From: Patiria pectinifera
Taxonomy: Eukaryota; Echinodermata; Asteroidea; Valvatida; Asterinidae
Direction: 5' to 3'
Assembly (NCBI GenBank): GCA_029964075.1
Contig: CM057133.1
Coordinates: 16,206,699 to 16,270,698 of the forward strand
DNA length: 64,000 nucleotides
Shown: positions 1 to 11,700 of the stretch, piece after piece
Position numbering within the stretch: position 1 is the stretch's first letter
Layout of the letters: every line of letters begins with the position of its first letter
Translations under genes and position numbers: made by a program
The notes under the pieces: generated by a model
The model's database searches: none
What the model was told of the DNA's origin: nothing
What the model saw: the letters and a program-made list of their open reading frames with translations, nothing else

Positions 1-321
1 ACTTATGAAATGCTTACATTGATGGATTAACAGATTTGATCCAAGTCCAGTACACTGCCTATGCTTTGACTTCAAATGGATTGGACGGGAAAATGAATTT
101 TGACAAAATGCACATTTCCAACTTGCACTGCCTGTTAACTAAAAAAACAATACACAAGTCTTCTTTCTTAACGACAATCTAATGTTTTTGTCTGAAAATT
201 TTAGTAATTAGAAAAAAATTTCCACAAAATTTCAAATTCTACGTTCACCTTATCTATTCTCATACTCCACAAAAAAAGATTGGGCAAACAAGCTTAATAT
301 TTTAATCTTGCTTATTATCCT

Positions 322-578
322 GCCTATCCGCTCCGTTCACAAGTACCCCCTCACCGGCAAAGAAAGTACAGTTGGGGGTGACCGAACGACGCCATCTTGC
401 CCGACTTCAATTTTGCCGCGACGCGCGGCCGTACCATTGCGAGTACAAAGTACAAATCCCCTGGTGTACGTGCGTCACACACAAGGAACGGTGCGTGTCA
501 ACCAGCTAAATGTCCTGCCCATGGGACGTCGTTGCTAGGTAAAAGGGCGCCCTCTTTCGTTGGCGCACGGAGCCCATA
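322..578 (+). repeat. Dispersed repeat R1, copy 1
   Basis: Shares ACAAGTACCCC...CGGCAA and GTTGGGGG near its start and GGCGCCCTCTTT...TTGG.GCACGGAGCCCATAA at its end with 6222-6562. The remainder 1-321 and 579-933 shows no gene. Confidence 0.6.
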
Positions 579-933
579 AAGGGTAAACTAAATTCTATTT
601 TTCTCATTGGCACCACATGTTGGCTTATGTGAGCATACAGAGCCAACAAGAACATTTCGGAAAGGTCATAAAATGCCCAAGAATTGGGGTTTTCTTAAAA
701 CAATAATTTCAAATATTTGTACAATTACATGGCTTTTGCAGTTGGTGCTTTTTACAGTATATTCCAAAAACACAAACTGAAATCTGATTACTTTCCAAAA
801 ATAAAATACAATTAACCTACCAAATAGTTAAAGTTAGTTTTTCTCTCTCTTGTAGGCACTAGGAATATTTAGAGCATGAGCATACAGTGTTAATGAAAAA
901 CAAATTAAGGTCATACCCATAAAATTATATCAA

Positions 934-1456
934 TTAAAGGGAAAATACAACATTTGCAAACATCAAAAAATAAAACTACCAAATCATTTTGAAATACCTT
1001 GCTGGACTGTTAGTGAATGACAGTGTAAAGCATCCTGTAAAATCATGGCACCTGGTATACTGTCATTTTCAAAAAAAGTGGTATATTTGTATCAATTTCC
1101 AACGCTGATCGGCCGATCAGCATTGGAAAAAACGGGGTTTTTTTTCAAATACTGGCCCCAATTGACCATCGCACTTGTTTGCAATCGATTACAAACCTAT
1201 GAACGGGTACGAGCCAGCTAGACTGGTTCCCTGACCTTACAATTCCCCAATGTATGTAAACTGCTCTGTTTCTTCTTATATGGAGTCAGGGAACCAGACT
1301 ACAGGAAAATGATTGTTTTTCTTGGTTTTTATAGCATTTTCGAACCCAAAACCTCAAAAAAGTCAGTGTAACTATATTTGCTATATATTTCCAACCCCCC
1401 AATTCCATCCATTTCTGAAAATTACAGTAAAAGCAAATGATGTATATTCCCTTTAA
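934..1456 (+). mobile_element. TTAA-flanked short element, family I, copy A
   Basis: TTAA at both ends, then inverted termini AGGGAAAATACAACATTTGC / the same with few changes. A central palindrome (CGCTGATCGGCCGATCAGC) and an inner inverted pair around AGACTGGTTCCCTGAC are present. No coding capacity. TTAA targets suggest piggyBac-type mobilisation. Confidence 0.8.
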
Positions 1457-2175
1457 CAAAATAATTTCAAAGACCTGTTTGATCACAAGGCCATTGACAA
1501 AAAACTCCTTACACACAAATGCAAATTCACAAACAAGAAAAAAAGTGCTCAAGATTTTTTTTTAGGCAAAACACAAGTGATTCATTTACAAAGATAAGGC
1601 CATTCAATCCTGCTCAAAAGGCAAATATGTACATATATACAAAATGCAACAACTACCCAAAATGGTTCGGAAGCACAACAAATGATGTTATAGAAAAACT
1701 ATTTTGCCAAAATAAAAACAAAATCTGCATTCTGCTACAAAAGTGTTCCTTAAAATACCAATTGCACCCGATGTTACTTTTTGGTGTGAGCACTTTTATA
1801 ACAAGCATCTGAATACCTCATGCAAAACAGGAAAATACGAACATCAACCTTTTTTTTTAAATTCTCATGGAATCACGCACTTCTGTGCAGTACCTCCCCC
1901 CCCCCCCAAAAAAAAAATCGTTTTCAATTATTTCAATTGACGTCAAGGTGAAAATAAATACAATCACCCCAAACACACCGGACAAGATTTTCCTTTCCAG
2001 TTTCTGAAAAGTTTATCAAATTTTACAAAAGTCATCAGAAAATTAAGAATCGATTAAAAAAAAAACTTTAGGAAATGCAATTTGATATGATACTGTACAG
2101 AACAAACCCACATGCAAGGAATTTCGTAATTTTTTTAACCAAATACTAGCAAAGATTTCAGTCAAATATGCAGGT
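1457..2175. other. No gene seen
   Basis: AT-rich with poly-C/poly-A run at 1902-1920. The right end may be beyond the 3' UTR of the Ly6/uPAR-like gene. Confidence 0.5.
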
Positions 2176-2181
2176 TTTATT
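2176..2181 (-). terminator. Possible poly(A) signal of the Ly6/uPAR-like gene
   Basis: AATAAA on the minus strand (TTTATT on plus), about 380 nt past the stop codon. It is the first canonical hexamer I noticed downstream. Position alone supports it. Confidence 0.35.
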
Positions 2182-2561
2182 TGGATAAAAGTACTGTAGA
2201 TAATCACTACAACTATGAAAATCCTCATCACCTTAATAAATACATGTACAAAAAGAAACACCCAGAGCTAGTACTATGGTACAAAATTTGGAATTTTTTT
2301 TAAAATAGAAACTGCTTTTTCTCTACGATATTCTGCCCAAAACAAATTTGAAAACAAAACTGCAATTAAAAACAAATGATAAAAGTGTAAAAACTGTTGT
2401 CTAGGACATGTTTATGAAATCAAGTTTACATGCATTTCAGGAAATTAAGTTAAATATTAAATGAAATTAAAACTAAAACAGCAACAAAACATGTACTTTT
2501 TAAAGTAAAGTACGCAAATCAAGAAAACAAAAACACATATAAATTCTATCTTTTTTTTCTG

Positions 2562-2759
2562 TTAGTAGCTAAAGACATTGTCGTCATCTGCAAAATCTGC
2601 ACTGACGCGGCTGTAGGAAATATTGAGCGGACGGTTTGCATTTTGCTTCTTTTTCCACCTCTTGTATAGCACCGTAGAAGCCACACCGATCAAGCCGCCA
2701 AACAGAACACCACACGCAATTATGAGCACCAACGTCCAGTTTGAGGAAGGCTTGCTGGC
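2562..2759 (-). CDS. Ly6/uPAR-like gene, exon 7: transmembrane helix, cytoplasmic tail, stop
   Basis: 198 nt, entering in phase 0 and ending with TAA at 2564-2562. After ASKPSSNW comes a hydrophobic stretch of about 22 residues ([14 protein letters not shown] and on), then KRWKKK as stop-transfer and a tail with SYSRV (a Yxx-hydrophobic sorting type motif), an acidic DDD patch and a final FSY. It is outside the usual 60-codon ATG-start listing because it has no internal start. Confidence 0.8.
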   Translation of the reverse strand, partial: ASKPSSNWTLVLIIACGVLFGGLIGVASTVLYKRWKKKQNANRPLNISYSRVSADFADDDNVFSY

Positions 2760-5700
2760 CTGGTGGAAAATAAAAGCACTTTTTTAATATGCAAAGTTGT
2801 TTGCGAGTGCGACCAGAAACGTAAACATCACCCCGCTCAGATTTTTACAAATCCATTGATGATTATGCAAGATGAGAAAGGTAATGTATTGCTGATGTCC
2901 CCTAATGTGGCGCGGCCCCTTACGTGGCGCACTTCGATTTTTCGCCTCTAGCGCCTTGCTAGAGCAAAAAAATTACCTGAAATTTCAAAGTAAGTGAAAT
3001 TTTAACAGGCTCTAAACATTTCCGTTCTTGAGGTTACCTGCCTGTTACAAAATTAGCAGAGAAATTTATCTTAGCGTGATTTTCCGATTTTATTTGGAAG
3101 TGCACAGTGAAACCTTTAAAAACGTGCCCCAAAACAAGAAAATATTTTTTAACAAACTTCTAGTTGGGTATGTGAGGAGAGATAATAATTGGTTTATCAG
3201 AATTGTTCAACTTTAACGAAATTCTTTAATTGTTAATTTGGGATTTTCCGAGATTTCTTACAACTGCCCAATTTCCGGACGCCCCCCTTTATGCATTTCA
3301 GACTGAATTTCATGACACTGAAATTGTTTCCAAAGGTTCAAACAGCAAGCATAATTAAGGTAAATGTATCTGTATTTAACTGAATGAATTGGAAGTTTGT
3401 CACCAAAGAAGTTTGGCAACACTGCATGAGGAAAGTAGGGGAAATCATCGAAGTCTGCCACGTCAGGAAACACCACTACAGAGTCCAGCTACTCTGAAAG
3501 GGCACTTTTTTTACCACTTTTGAGAGCCCAAGTGGTGGGACAAACAGCGCGTCCGCGTACTGGTTCGCGCGCATAAGAAAGTGCGGCTCATTCTATTCTG
3601 AATGTACATAAAGCCACAACGTCTTCGCATGAGTGTCGGGCGTCATCGGCAGTGCATTCGAATGTCAATCCAAGTGGTCTCCCCAACTCTCCCCTCCTTA
3701 CAGTTGAAGGGGTACTTTTGCACGGAGCAGATTACTTAGAACTACATGGAATCATTTGTTTCTGGAATTGGTTTTTTTTTTTGAAAGCAAAAAAAATTGC
3801 TCAAAAAGTTTGTAGGATGCATAACAACAAACCTTTTGAACTTTTTACCACAGAGGCTACTTTGCATTTTGAGGGGAAAAAAACATATGCACAATTTTTT
3901 GGGTTTTGTAACTGGAAGTAAATGCAAAAAGCCACCTTCAATGTTTGTTTTCTTTCAAACAATACCATTTCAGGCGGAATAATTTCACAGACTATTTGAT
4001 GCCAGTCCCATCTTCACATTGTAGCAAGGTTTCTGTCATTAAATTGGTAGATACTTTTCCGGGTAATTGTAAACAATCCTACGTGGACTACTTACTGTTA
4101 CTAAATAATGTGTAGTGGTAGGCACGGTGGGAATGACTGATGAGGTATTACTGGCAAGACCGTTGCAGTTGTCGCTGGCACAACAGCATAAAATGGACTT
4201 CCCAACCTGCGTACATACAAAAATGGGCGACTTTAATAGTGTGAGTCTGACCGTACCGTAATCGTTCACTCCTGTTTCTTCTCAGCTTGTTTTAGTTCTT
4301 TAAAAAAATCGTTACAGAGAGAGAAACAGATTTTTGACATTCTACAAAATTTCAGAATCAAACAGCTGGGCCAAATGCCACAGACCTGCTTTTAAGCAGA
4401 AGATACCAGTAGTGCTTAACAAATTTGTGTGCTAAGTAAGAACAAGCTGAGAGCTAGTCACATCTGCGAAACATGACATGACATTTTGGCTTGTGAACTG
4501 TTTGTGTTGACCATGCCTCAGCGCTTAGCACATTTTTGAGCCTAGCAGCAGAGCACAATGTATTATGTATTTTTATGGCATAAAACTGGCTAAGAAAAGG
4601 ACGCTACTTATTTTGCCATGACCACTAGACACGTTGTAACTTGTTACATGTTTTAAGTCGTTGTCAAGGAATTTAGGACGCGTTTAACACTTCGCAAGTT
4701 TCGTGAAATGGCTCATACGACGTGTCGCGGGTTGCGACTTCGTGTAAGGGTTGCAATGTATCGCAGCGCTTCATGAAATCGGGTGCTGGACTTCAACATG
4801 TTAGCCACCCATTTTGGACTTGCCCCTACCTTTACACATCTACTCTTGTTATCAAGAGTGATGTTTCGGCAACTCATCTGTGTGTTTCCTGAACTGCATC
4901 CAAACGATGTCACTCCGTCAGTAGTTCGATTGTAACAATACTCGCTTCCACCCGGACACTTGTGCACGGGGACTGAAAAGAAGCAGAGGGCAGTCAGATC
5001 AGAGAGGGGAAAAAATGAAAATGTAACAATTGTCTGTCTTTGAACTAACTCCACACTGGAATTGTACATGGAACGTTGTGGACTTGTCACAATTTGGTCA
5101 TAAGCACCACCCACTTGGTCATAAGCCCCGCCCAGAGAGGAAAAAATGAATACATGTACATAACAATTGTATGCTGTGTCCTTCAATGAACTCAAAAACA
5201 GGAATTCTACATGAAACTTTGTGGACTATCACCACCGCCACTGGACCGTTCCAGACTTGGTCGTAAGTCCCGCCCATTTTCTCATAAGCCCCGCCCATTT
5301 GCTCATAAGCCCCAACCTTTTGGTCATAAGCCCCGCCCTTTTGGTTATAAGCCCTGTCCATTGGCAACCGCATGTGCATGTCCCCAATACCAGTCACTAT
5401 TCCAGCCACAAGCTGTGTACATACACAAGTGCATGTACACAGCTTGATTGGACGAAGCACAATGGGGAAGGGGTTATAAGACAGATAGGATCATTGGCAT
5501 TTATTCCAAAAGTAACGTACCGAATTATCAAAAGTATGCTTGGATTAAAGATCGTACTGGTTCTAAACACTCAGTGAAATTATTTTGTCTGGCTTGCTGC
5601 CATTTAGAAGAAATCAAGAAATGTAGGTGATTTCCAACGATCAGTCAATTGACTGATTTTTGGAGAAAAAAAAGAGTGCTATTGACAAAATTGTGTTTCG

Positions 5701-8700
5701 TCAAGGTTCGGCATGGTTTTTCAATGTTTTCTTAAATAGTGTAACATCCACTGAGCTAATGGTTCAGCAGGTTAGGTTTTTAACGTTCTTCTTTAGATTT
5801 TGTGTGGAGCTATCCTATATGCCTTTAGTTTATAAACACAACGCATTACAATGTAAATATAGGTAATAATGGGTTCACAATACCTGGTCCTGTGCCATTG
5901 TGACTGCCCATCTTATGGCATGAACTGACGGTGGCAATCTCGAAACCAGTGTGTTGCTTGAAGAATGTAAGATTGTTGCAGTTGGACTTTTTGCAGCAAT
6001 ACGTCTGGAGGGCAAGAAGAAAGAAAAGTGAATTCACACAATTGGTCTTTCTCTGAATGCATGAGTGATGTCTTGAAATCAACAGTCTTTTACTGAGATG
6101 TCAAAACCTTTAGTCGATTTCTGAGTTCTTTGAGTCCCCAAATTAGAGTTTTCCCGTGACCTGGCCCAATAACATGACGCTGCTTAATTAACAGTTGGCA
6201 GAAAAGTTGTGACTACTATCGGCTCTGTATACAAGTACCCCTTCAACGGCAAGAAAAGGAGAGTTGGGGGAGACCTAGACTGGTTCCTGATTCATCCACT
6301 GCATATTTCGAATGATCCAAAGCTATTGGGGGCGGGGATTAGTCTGGGAGACCATCGCAAGATAAATTCGTACACATTCGCGCGGCAACGCCCAATGCTC
6401 CCACGAAGATGCTATGGTTAATAGCTTTGGCACATTCAGGATGTCGTGCGTACCGGTACTTGGCGCGCGAACCAGTACAGTACGCACATGTTGTGTGTCC
6501 AGAACACAGGGCTCTCAAAAGAGGTAAAAAGGCGCCCTCTTTTGTTGGTGCACGGAGCCCATAACAGAAAATTACATGTATGCTAACCTTAATTAAGCAC
6601 TATTTCATGGCGTGGATGTGCTGACTATTGCGCGCGCATGGAGAATGCTATTGTTACGTCGCTAATTTAAGCAACGTTTCCCTCTACGGTTAAGCGTGCC
6701 TTTTGCTGTGCAAAAGTAGCTTTTGCGCACAAATTCTGCCCTGTGAGTAGACTGGTTCCCGACACTATAATTTATGACAGGGACAGGAACCAGTTTACCC
6801 TGCGAGATCATTGCTGAGCTGGAAATATCTTTAAAAAACTTGTAAACTTATTATAATTCTGTATTAACTAAACATGGGCCACTTTTTTTATTTATTTTTT
6901 TGACAGTGCCAGTTTTTGTTTGGACTTACATGAGCTTGACGTTGTAGGAATTAGTTATGCTGTCCTACTTTAACTCCGAGTTTATTGCCAGTTAAATGAC
7001 TCACCAAGTTGAAGTAAACAGCCAAAACTGGGCCGAGTCCTTGCACAACGCAACGCGAACGGGGCGACTGCCCGCGCCGTGAATGCGGGGCGAGTTGGTT
7101 TTAACTCACGTGGTGAATCCGCTCACAAAGTTCGGTCAATAAAGACTCACAAAAATCCACGAGAGAAGCTTGGATTGCTCACAGGAAAGGCTCTGCCGAT
7201 GTTTAATAAATCATGTAAAGAATAGCGTTGATTCTAGCTTGTAACTTCCAAGCGAAATTATAGGAAAAGCACTGTAAATATTGCGTGTGTGACAGAAAAC
7301 TAGTGTAGACGAACGATAACGAAACGAAACTGAATGCACGAAGGTTGACCTCTGAACTACCAGTAACATATATACAAGATGCGTTAAAGGCGCAGTACAA
7401 TGAAACTTAAAGTGACCGCTACATCAGCCCCCCTCTAGATCGCAAAAGGGTATTGAAGCGAGCGATAAGTGTTCAGGTTAAATCAACCACAGTCAAAGTC
7501 TGTGTACTTGGATGGCCAATGAACATGCCGGCCAGAACGCGTGTGCCGTGGAGCTGCTGGGGTTGCTGTGTGTTGGTCATCAACAGTGTGCGTAGGGATG
7601 GCAGGAGATGGCTGTACACGCTTAAGCTCTAGGGTAGATGGCTGGGAAGGGATGGTATCTGTATCGAGGTAAGCAACTTTCAACCGATCTAAGCTGACTG
7701 TGTCCTGCCTTCCATCCAGGTCGAGTGTGAAGTACTTGTCTGTCCGGCTGAGTACTCGGTATGGACCTTTGTAGGGTGTGTGGAGGGGTTTCTGCACATG
7801 ATCGCAACGGACAAATACATGCGTGCACAACATCAAATCCTTGTGAATTTGTGCAGTTCTGTCTCGCGACCGAGGCGGTGTGGGTCTGATGTGCTGCATC
7901 GTGTGTCGCAGTCTGTGAACATAGTCTGCAGGGTCGGCGAGATTATCAGAATCGTTGGGAGGTGCGACAAACTGTCCTGGAAGTCTCAGGGTGGTGCCAA
8001 ACACCAACTCGGCAGTGGAGCAACCGAGATCCTGCTTTACCACTGTGCGGATCCCGAGGAGGATGAGTGGTAATGCTTCGGTCCAACGTTGAGGGTTAGT
8101 ACTCGATTTGAGAGAGGCTTTGAGCTGTCTATGCAGGCGTTCAACCATACCGTTTGCTATGGGGTGGTACGATGTTGTTCGCGTGCGTCTGGTACCTAGG
8201 AGAACCATCAAAGCGTGGAACAGGGCCGACTCAAACTGTCGTCCGCGGTCTGTGGTTATCGTAGACGGAGCACCAAAGGTGGAGACCCATCTGTTCACAA
8301 AGGCCTTGGCGACTGTTTCAGCGGTGCAGTCGGGTATAGGTATTGCTTCTGGCCAGCGTGTAAACCTGTCAACGCATGTGAGTAGATAGCAATATCCCTG
8401 GGAAGGGGGGAGTGGTCCCACGATGTCTATGTGCACATGATCGAAACGTGCATCTGGAGATGCGAAAGTTCCAAACGGAGTCTTGGTGTGGCTGTGGACC
8501 TTGGACTTCTGGCACTTGACACATGCCTTAGCCCATGCTCTGATGTCCGAGTTCATGCGTGGCCAGACGTAGCGTGAACCAACCAGTTTCAGTGTTGCTC
8601 GAATGCCAGGGTGAGACAGATTGTGCAAGGAATCGAACACACTCCGTCTGTGGTTTTGGGGTACGAAAGGGCGTTCATGACCTGTCGACACGTCGCACCA

Positions 8701-11700
8701 GATGGATGTACTTGAGGTCGGTATCGGAACTTGCTTGAGGTCCAGGGATGTGGGTGATTCCAGGAGTCTGTGTAGTTCCTGGTCGTGTGTCTGATCCATG
8801 GCCATCTGCTCGAAGTCGATCTGGGTCGATGTTGTCAAGGCACTGATGTGAGATCGGGAAAGCGCATCCGCTACAACATTCTCTGTGCCCTTAATGTGAC
8901 GAATGTCGGATGTAAACTGAGATACATAGTCCAGGTGACGAACTTCTCTGGGTGAATGCCGGTCAGGTTTGGAGTTGAGAGCATACACCAACGGTTTGTG
9001 GTCAGTGTAAATGCAGAACTCTCGTCCTTCGATGAAGTGTCGAAAGTGTCTGACTGACAAGTACATGGCCAGTAGTTCGCGCCCAAAGGTGCTATAGCGA
9101 CTCTCTGCAGGTTTAAGACGCTGAGAGAAGAAGGCCAGGGGGTGCCATACTCCTTCGGAAAGTTGCTGAAGCACACCGCCAACTGCCGTGTCCGAGGCGT
9201 CCACCATCATGGCAGTTGGTAGTACCGAAGAAGGGTGAGCGAGAAGTGTGGTGTCAGCGAGTGATTGCTTGATCTGCAGGAACGCTGTCTGGCATTCAGG
9301 TGTCCAATTCAGTTTGGTTGATTTGCGTGACTGGTTGGGTCTTTTTCGCAGTTGGTCTGTCAGCGGGGCGATCACGCTTGCGCAGTTTGGCACGAAACGA
9401 CGGTAAAAGTTTACCAGTCCCAAAAATCTGCGCAGTTGACGGGTGGAGGTAGGCTGAGGGAACTCTGCAATCGCGTCGACTCTGTCTCTCATGGGACGGA
9501 TACCGTCAGCGTCGATTCTGTGTCCCAGGAAATCGAGGGTGGGAACCCCGAACTGGCATTTGGATGGGTTGATGATAATGCCATATTCGGAAAGTCTGCT
9601 GAAGAGAAGACGCAAGTACTCAAGATGGTCCTCCTCTGTCTCGCTCGCGACCAGGATGTCATCGATGTAGGCGTACACGAAAGGTAAGTCTCGCGTAACC
9701 ATGTCGATGAATCGTTGGAAAGTCTGAGCGGCGTTCCGCAGGCCGAAGGGCATGCGAAGGAAGTGGAACAGACCGAAAGGTGTTGTGATGGCTGTTTTGT
9801 GGATGTCGCCAGGATGGACTGGGATTTGGTGGTAAGCGCGTACTAAGTCGATCTTTGAGAAAACGCGTTTACCCTCCAGATTGGCTGTAAAGTCATGCAG
9901 ATGGGGAATCGGATAGCGGTCGGGTACCGTAACACGGTTGAGGGCACGGTAGTCTCCGCACGGCCTCCAGTCACCTGACTTCTTGGCCACCATATGTAAT
10001 GGCGACGACCATGCTCCGTCCGAAGCTTCGATGATGCCAAGATCAAGCATATGATTGAACTCGTCTTTCGCCGTGATGAACTTGTCGGGTGCCAGGCGTC
10101 TTGGGCGTGCTGACACTGGGGGACCCTTAGTCACGATGTGATGCGTTATAGAGTGCTTGACGTCCTTGGCAGTGTAAGTCGGACGTGTCAGTTCTGGAAA
10201 TTGTCCGAGGATCACTTCATACGGTGACTCACTCAGCTTGGCAACGGTTGGACTGATGGGAATGGCGTCTGAACCGATTCCACCTACGGTGAGGCTTGTA
10301 GTGGAGTCGATGAGTTTGCGACGCTGAACGTCGACTAGCAGTCCGAAGTGTTGGAGAAAATCTGCTCCAATTATTGGGTTCGGCAGGTCCGCGATAATAA
10401 ACACCCAACGGAAGACTCGACGCAACCCGACATCCAAAGTGAGTGACTTCTCACCATATGTGTTGATGGGAGATTTGTTCACCGCCTGAAGATTGATAGA
10501 TGAAGACTGGGCATGACGTTTATCCGCAGCCGATGGAGGCCAAACGCTCACTTCCGCTCCCGTATCTACCAGGAACCGGGCCCCTGTCTTGCGTTCTGTG
10601 ATGAAGAATAGGCGACTATTGGTGTCGGTGCCAGGGAGACTCGTCGCCTTTAGTCGCTGGCATCGGAGTTTCCCTGTTGTTTAGGTTGTCGGGGTTTGAA
10701 GCTGCATGGGGACACACACCTTCTGGCATCAGCGCCGAATCGCCAGTGATACCAGCAGTCAGTGCCAGAGTGTGATGGGCTGCGACTGCGAGATGGGCGT
10801 CGATTGGGTGGGGTTGTGTCACGCTTCCTCGATCTCCCACGGGGCTGACCGGTGAGTTGGCATGTGAGAGCGCTGACTTGTTGGGTTAGCTGGTCAACTT
10901 TGGCTTGTAGTGTGAGCATATCTGAACTTGGCATGGTTGTTGGAGGCGACGAACTGCCAGGCTGGCTGGATGAAACTGCCCCGACATGTACAGTAGGCGA
11001 GACAGAAACTTCAACAATCTTGTCTGCAAGTTCTGCGAGTTGCTCAATGGGTGTCGTTTGAGATGTTGATGCCAGGATTAGTTGGGCGTTGGTCGATAAT
11101 CTCTGAAGAAACAGTTGTTTCAGGATGTTTTCTTCGAGCGTGTTGTCTCCTAACAACTGCCGCATACGACGTAGTAATTGTGAAGGCTTGCGGTCCCCAA
11201 GTTCCTCCGATATTAGCAACTGGTGCAGTCTTTTCTGCTCTGATACGGAGGTTCGACGGATGAGGGCGGTCTTCAGGCTGTCGTAGGCATTATGCTCGGG
11301 GGGTGAAATGAGGATGTCCCTCACTTCAGTTGCAAACTCTGGCTGCAAGGAACCAACCACGTATGCGAACTTGGTGTGTTGCTGAGTGATGTTACGGGTT
11401 AGAAATTGCGCTTCAACTTGCGCAAACCAAAGCGCAGGGTCACTGGGCCAAAATGGAGGCAACTTCAAAGTCACTGCAGCTGATGTTGTGGGTGCAGATG
11501 GAGGTGAAGTAGCAGTAGCACCTTTGGATGTGCCCGGTTTAGAATCAGCATGATCAGAGTCAGATTTGGTTTCCATGTTGTTCGGCTCAGGTCAGGGTCA
11601 CCAATGTAGGAATTAGTTATGCTGTCCTACTTTAACTCCGAGTTTATTGCCAGTTAAATGACTCACCAAGTTGAAGTAAACAGCCAAAACTGGGCCGAGT

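Noticed and set aside
4978-5460. GGAYDQ-type repeat peptides on minus and HKPRPF-type peptides on plus
   Set aside because: Both follow from the period of the minisatellite; no splice support and the exons on either side already join in phase.
7203-7400. 65-codon minus-strand frame, repeated at 11865-12062
   Set aside because: It lies inside the two LTRs and is duplicated because the LTRs are alike; no sign of a real protein.
7780-11263. Several open frames on the plus strand and in other minus frames across gag and pol
   Set aside because: Antisense or out-of-frame shadows of the long gag and pol frames.
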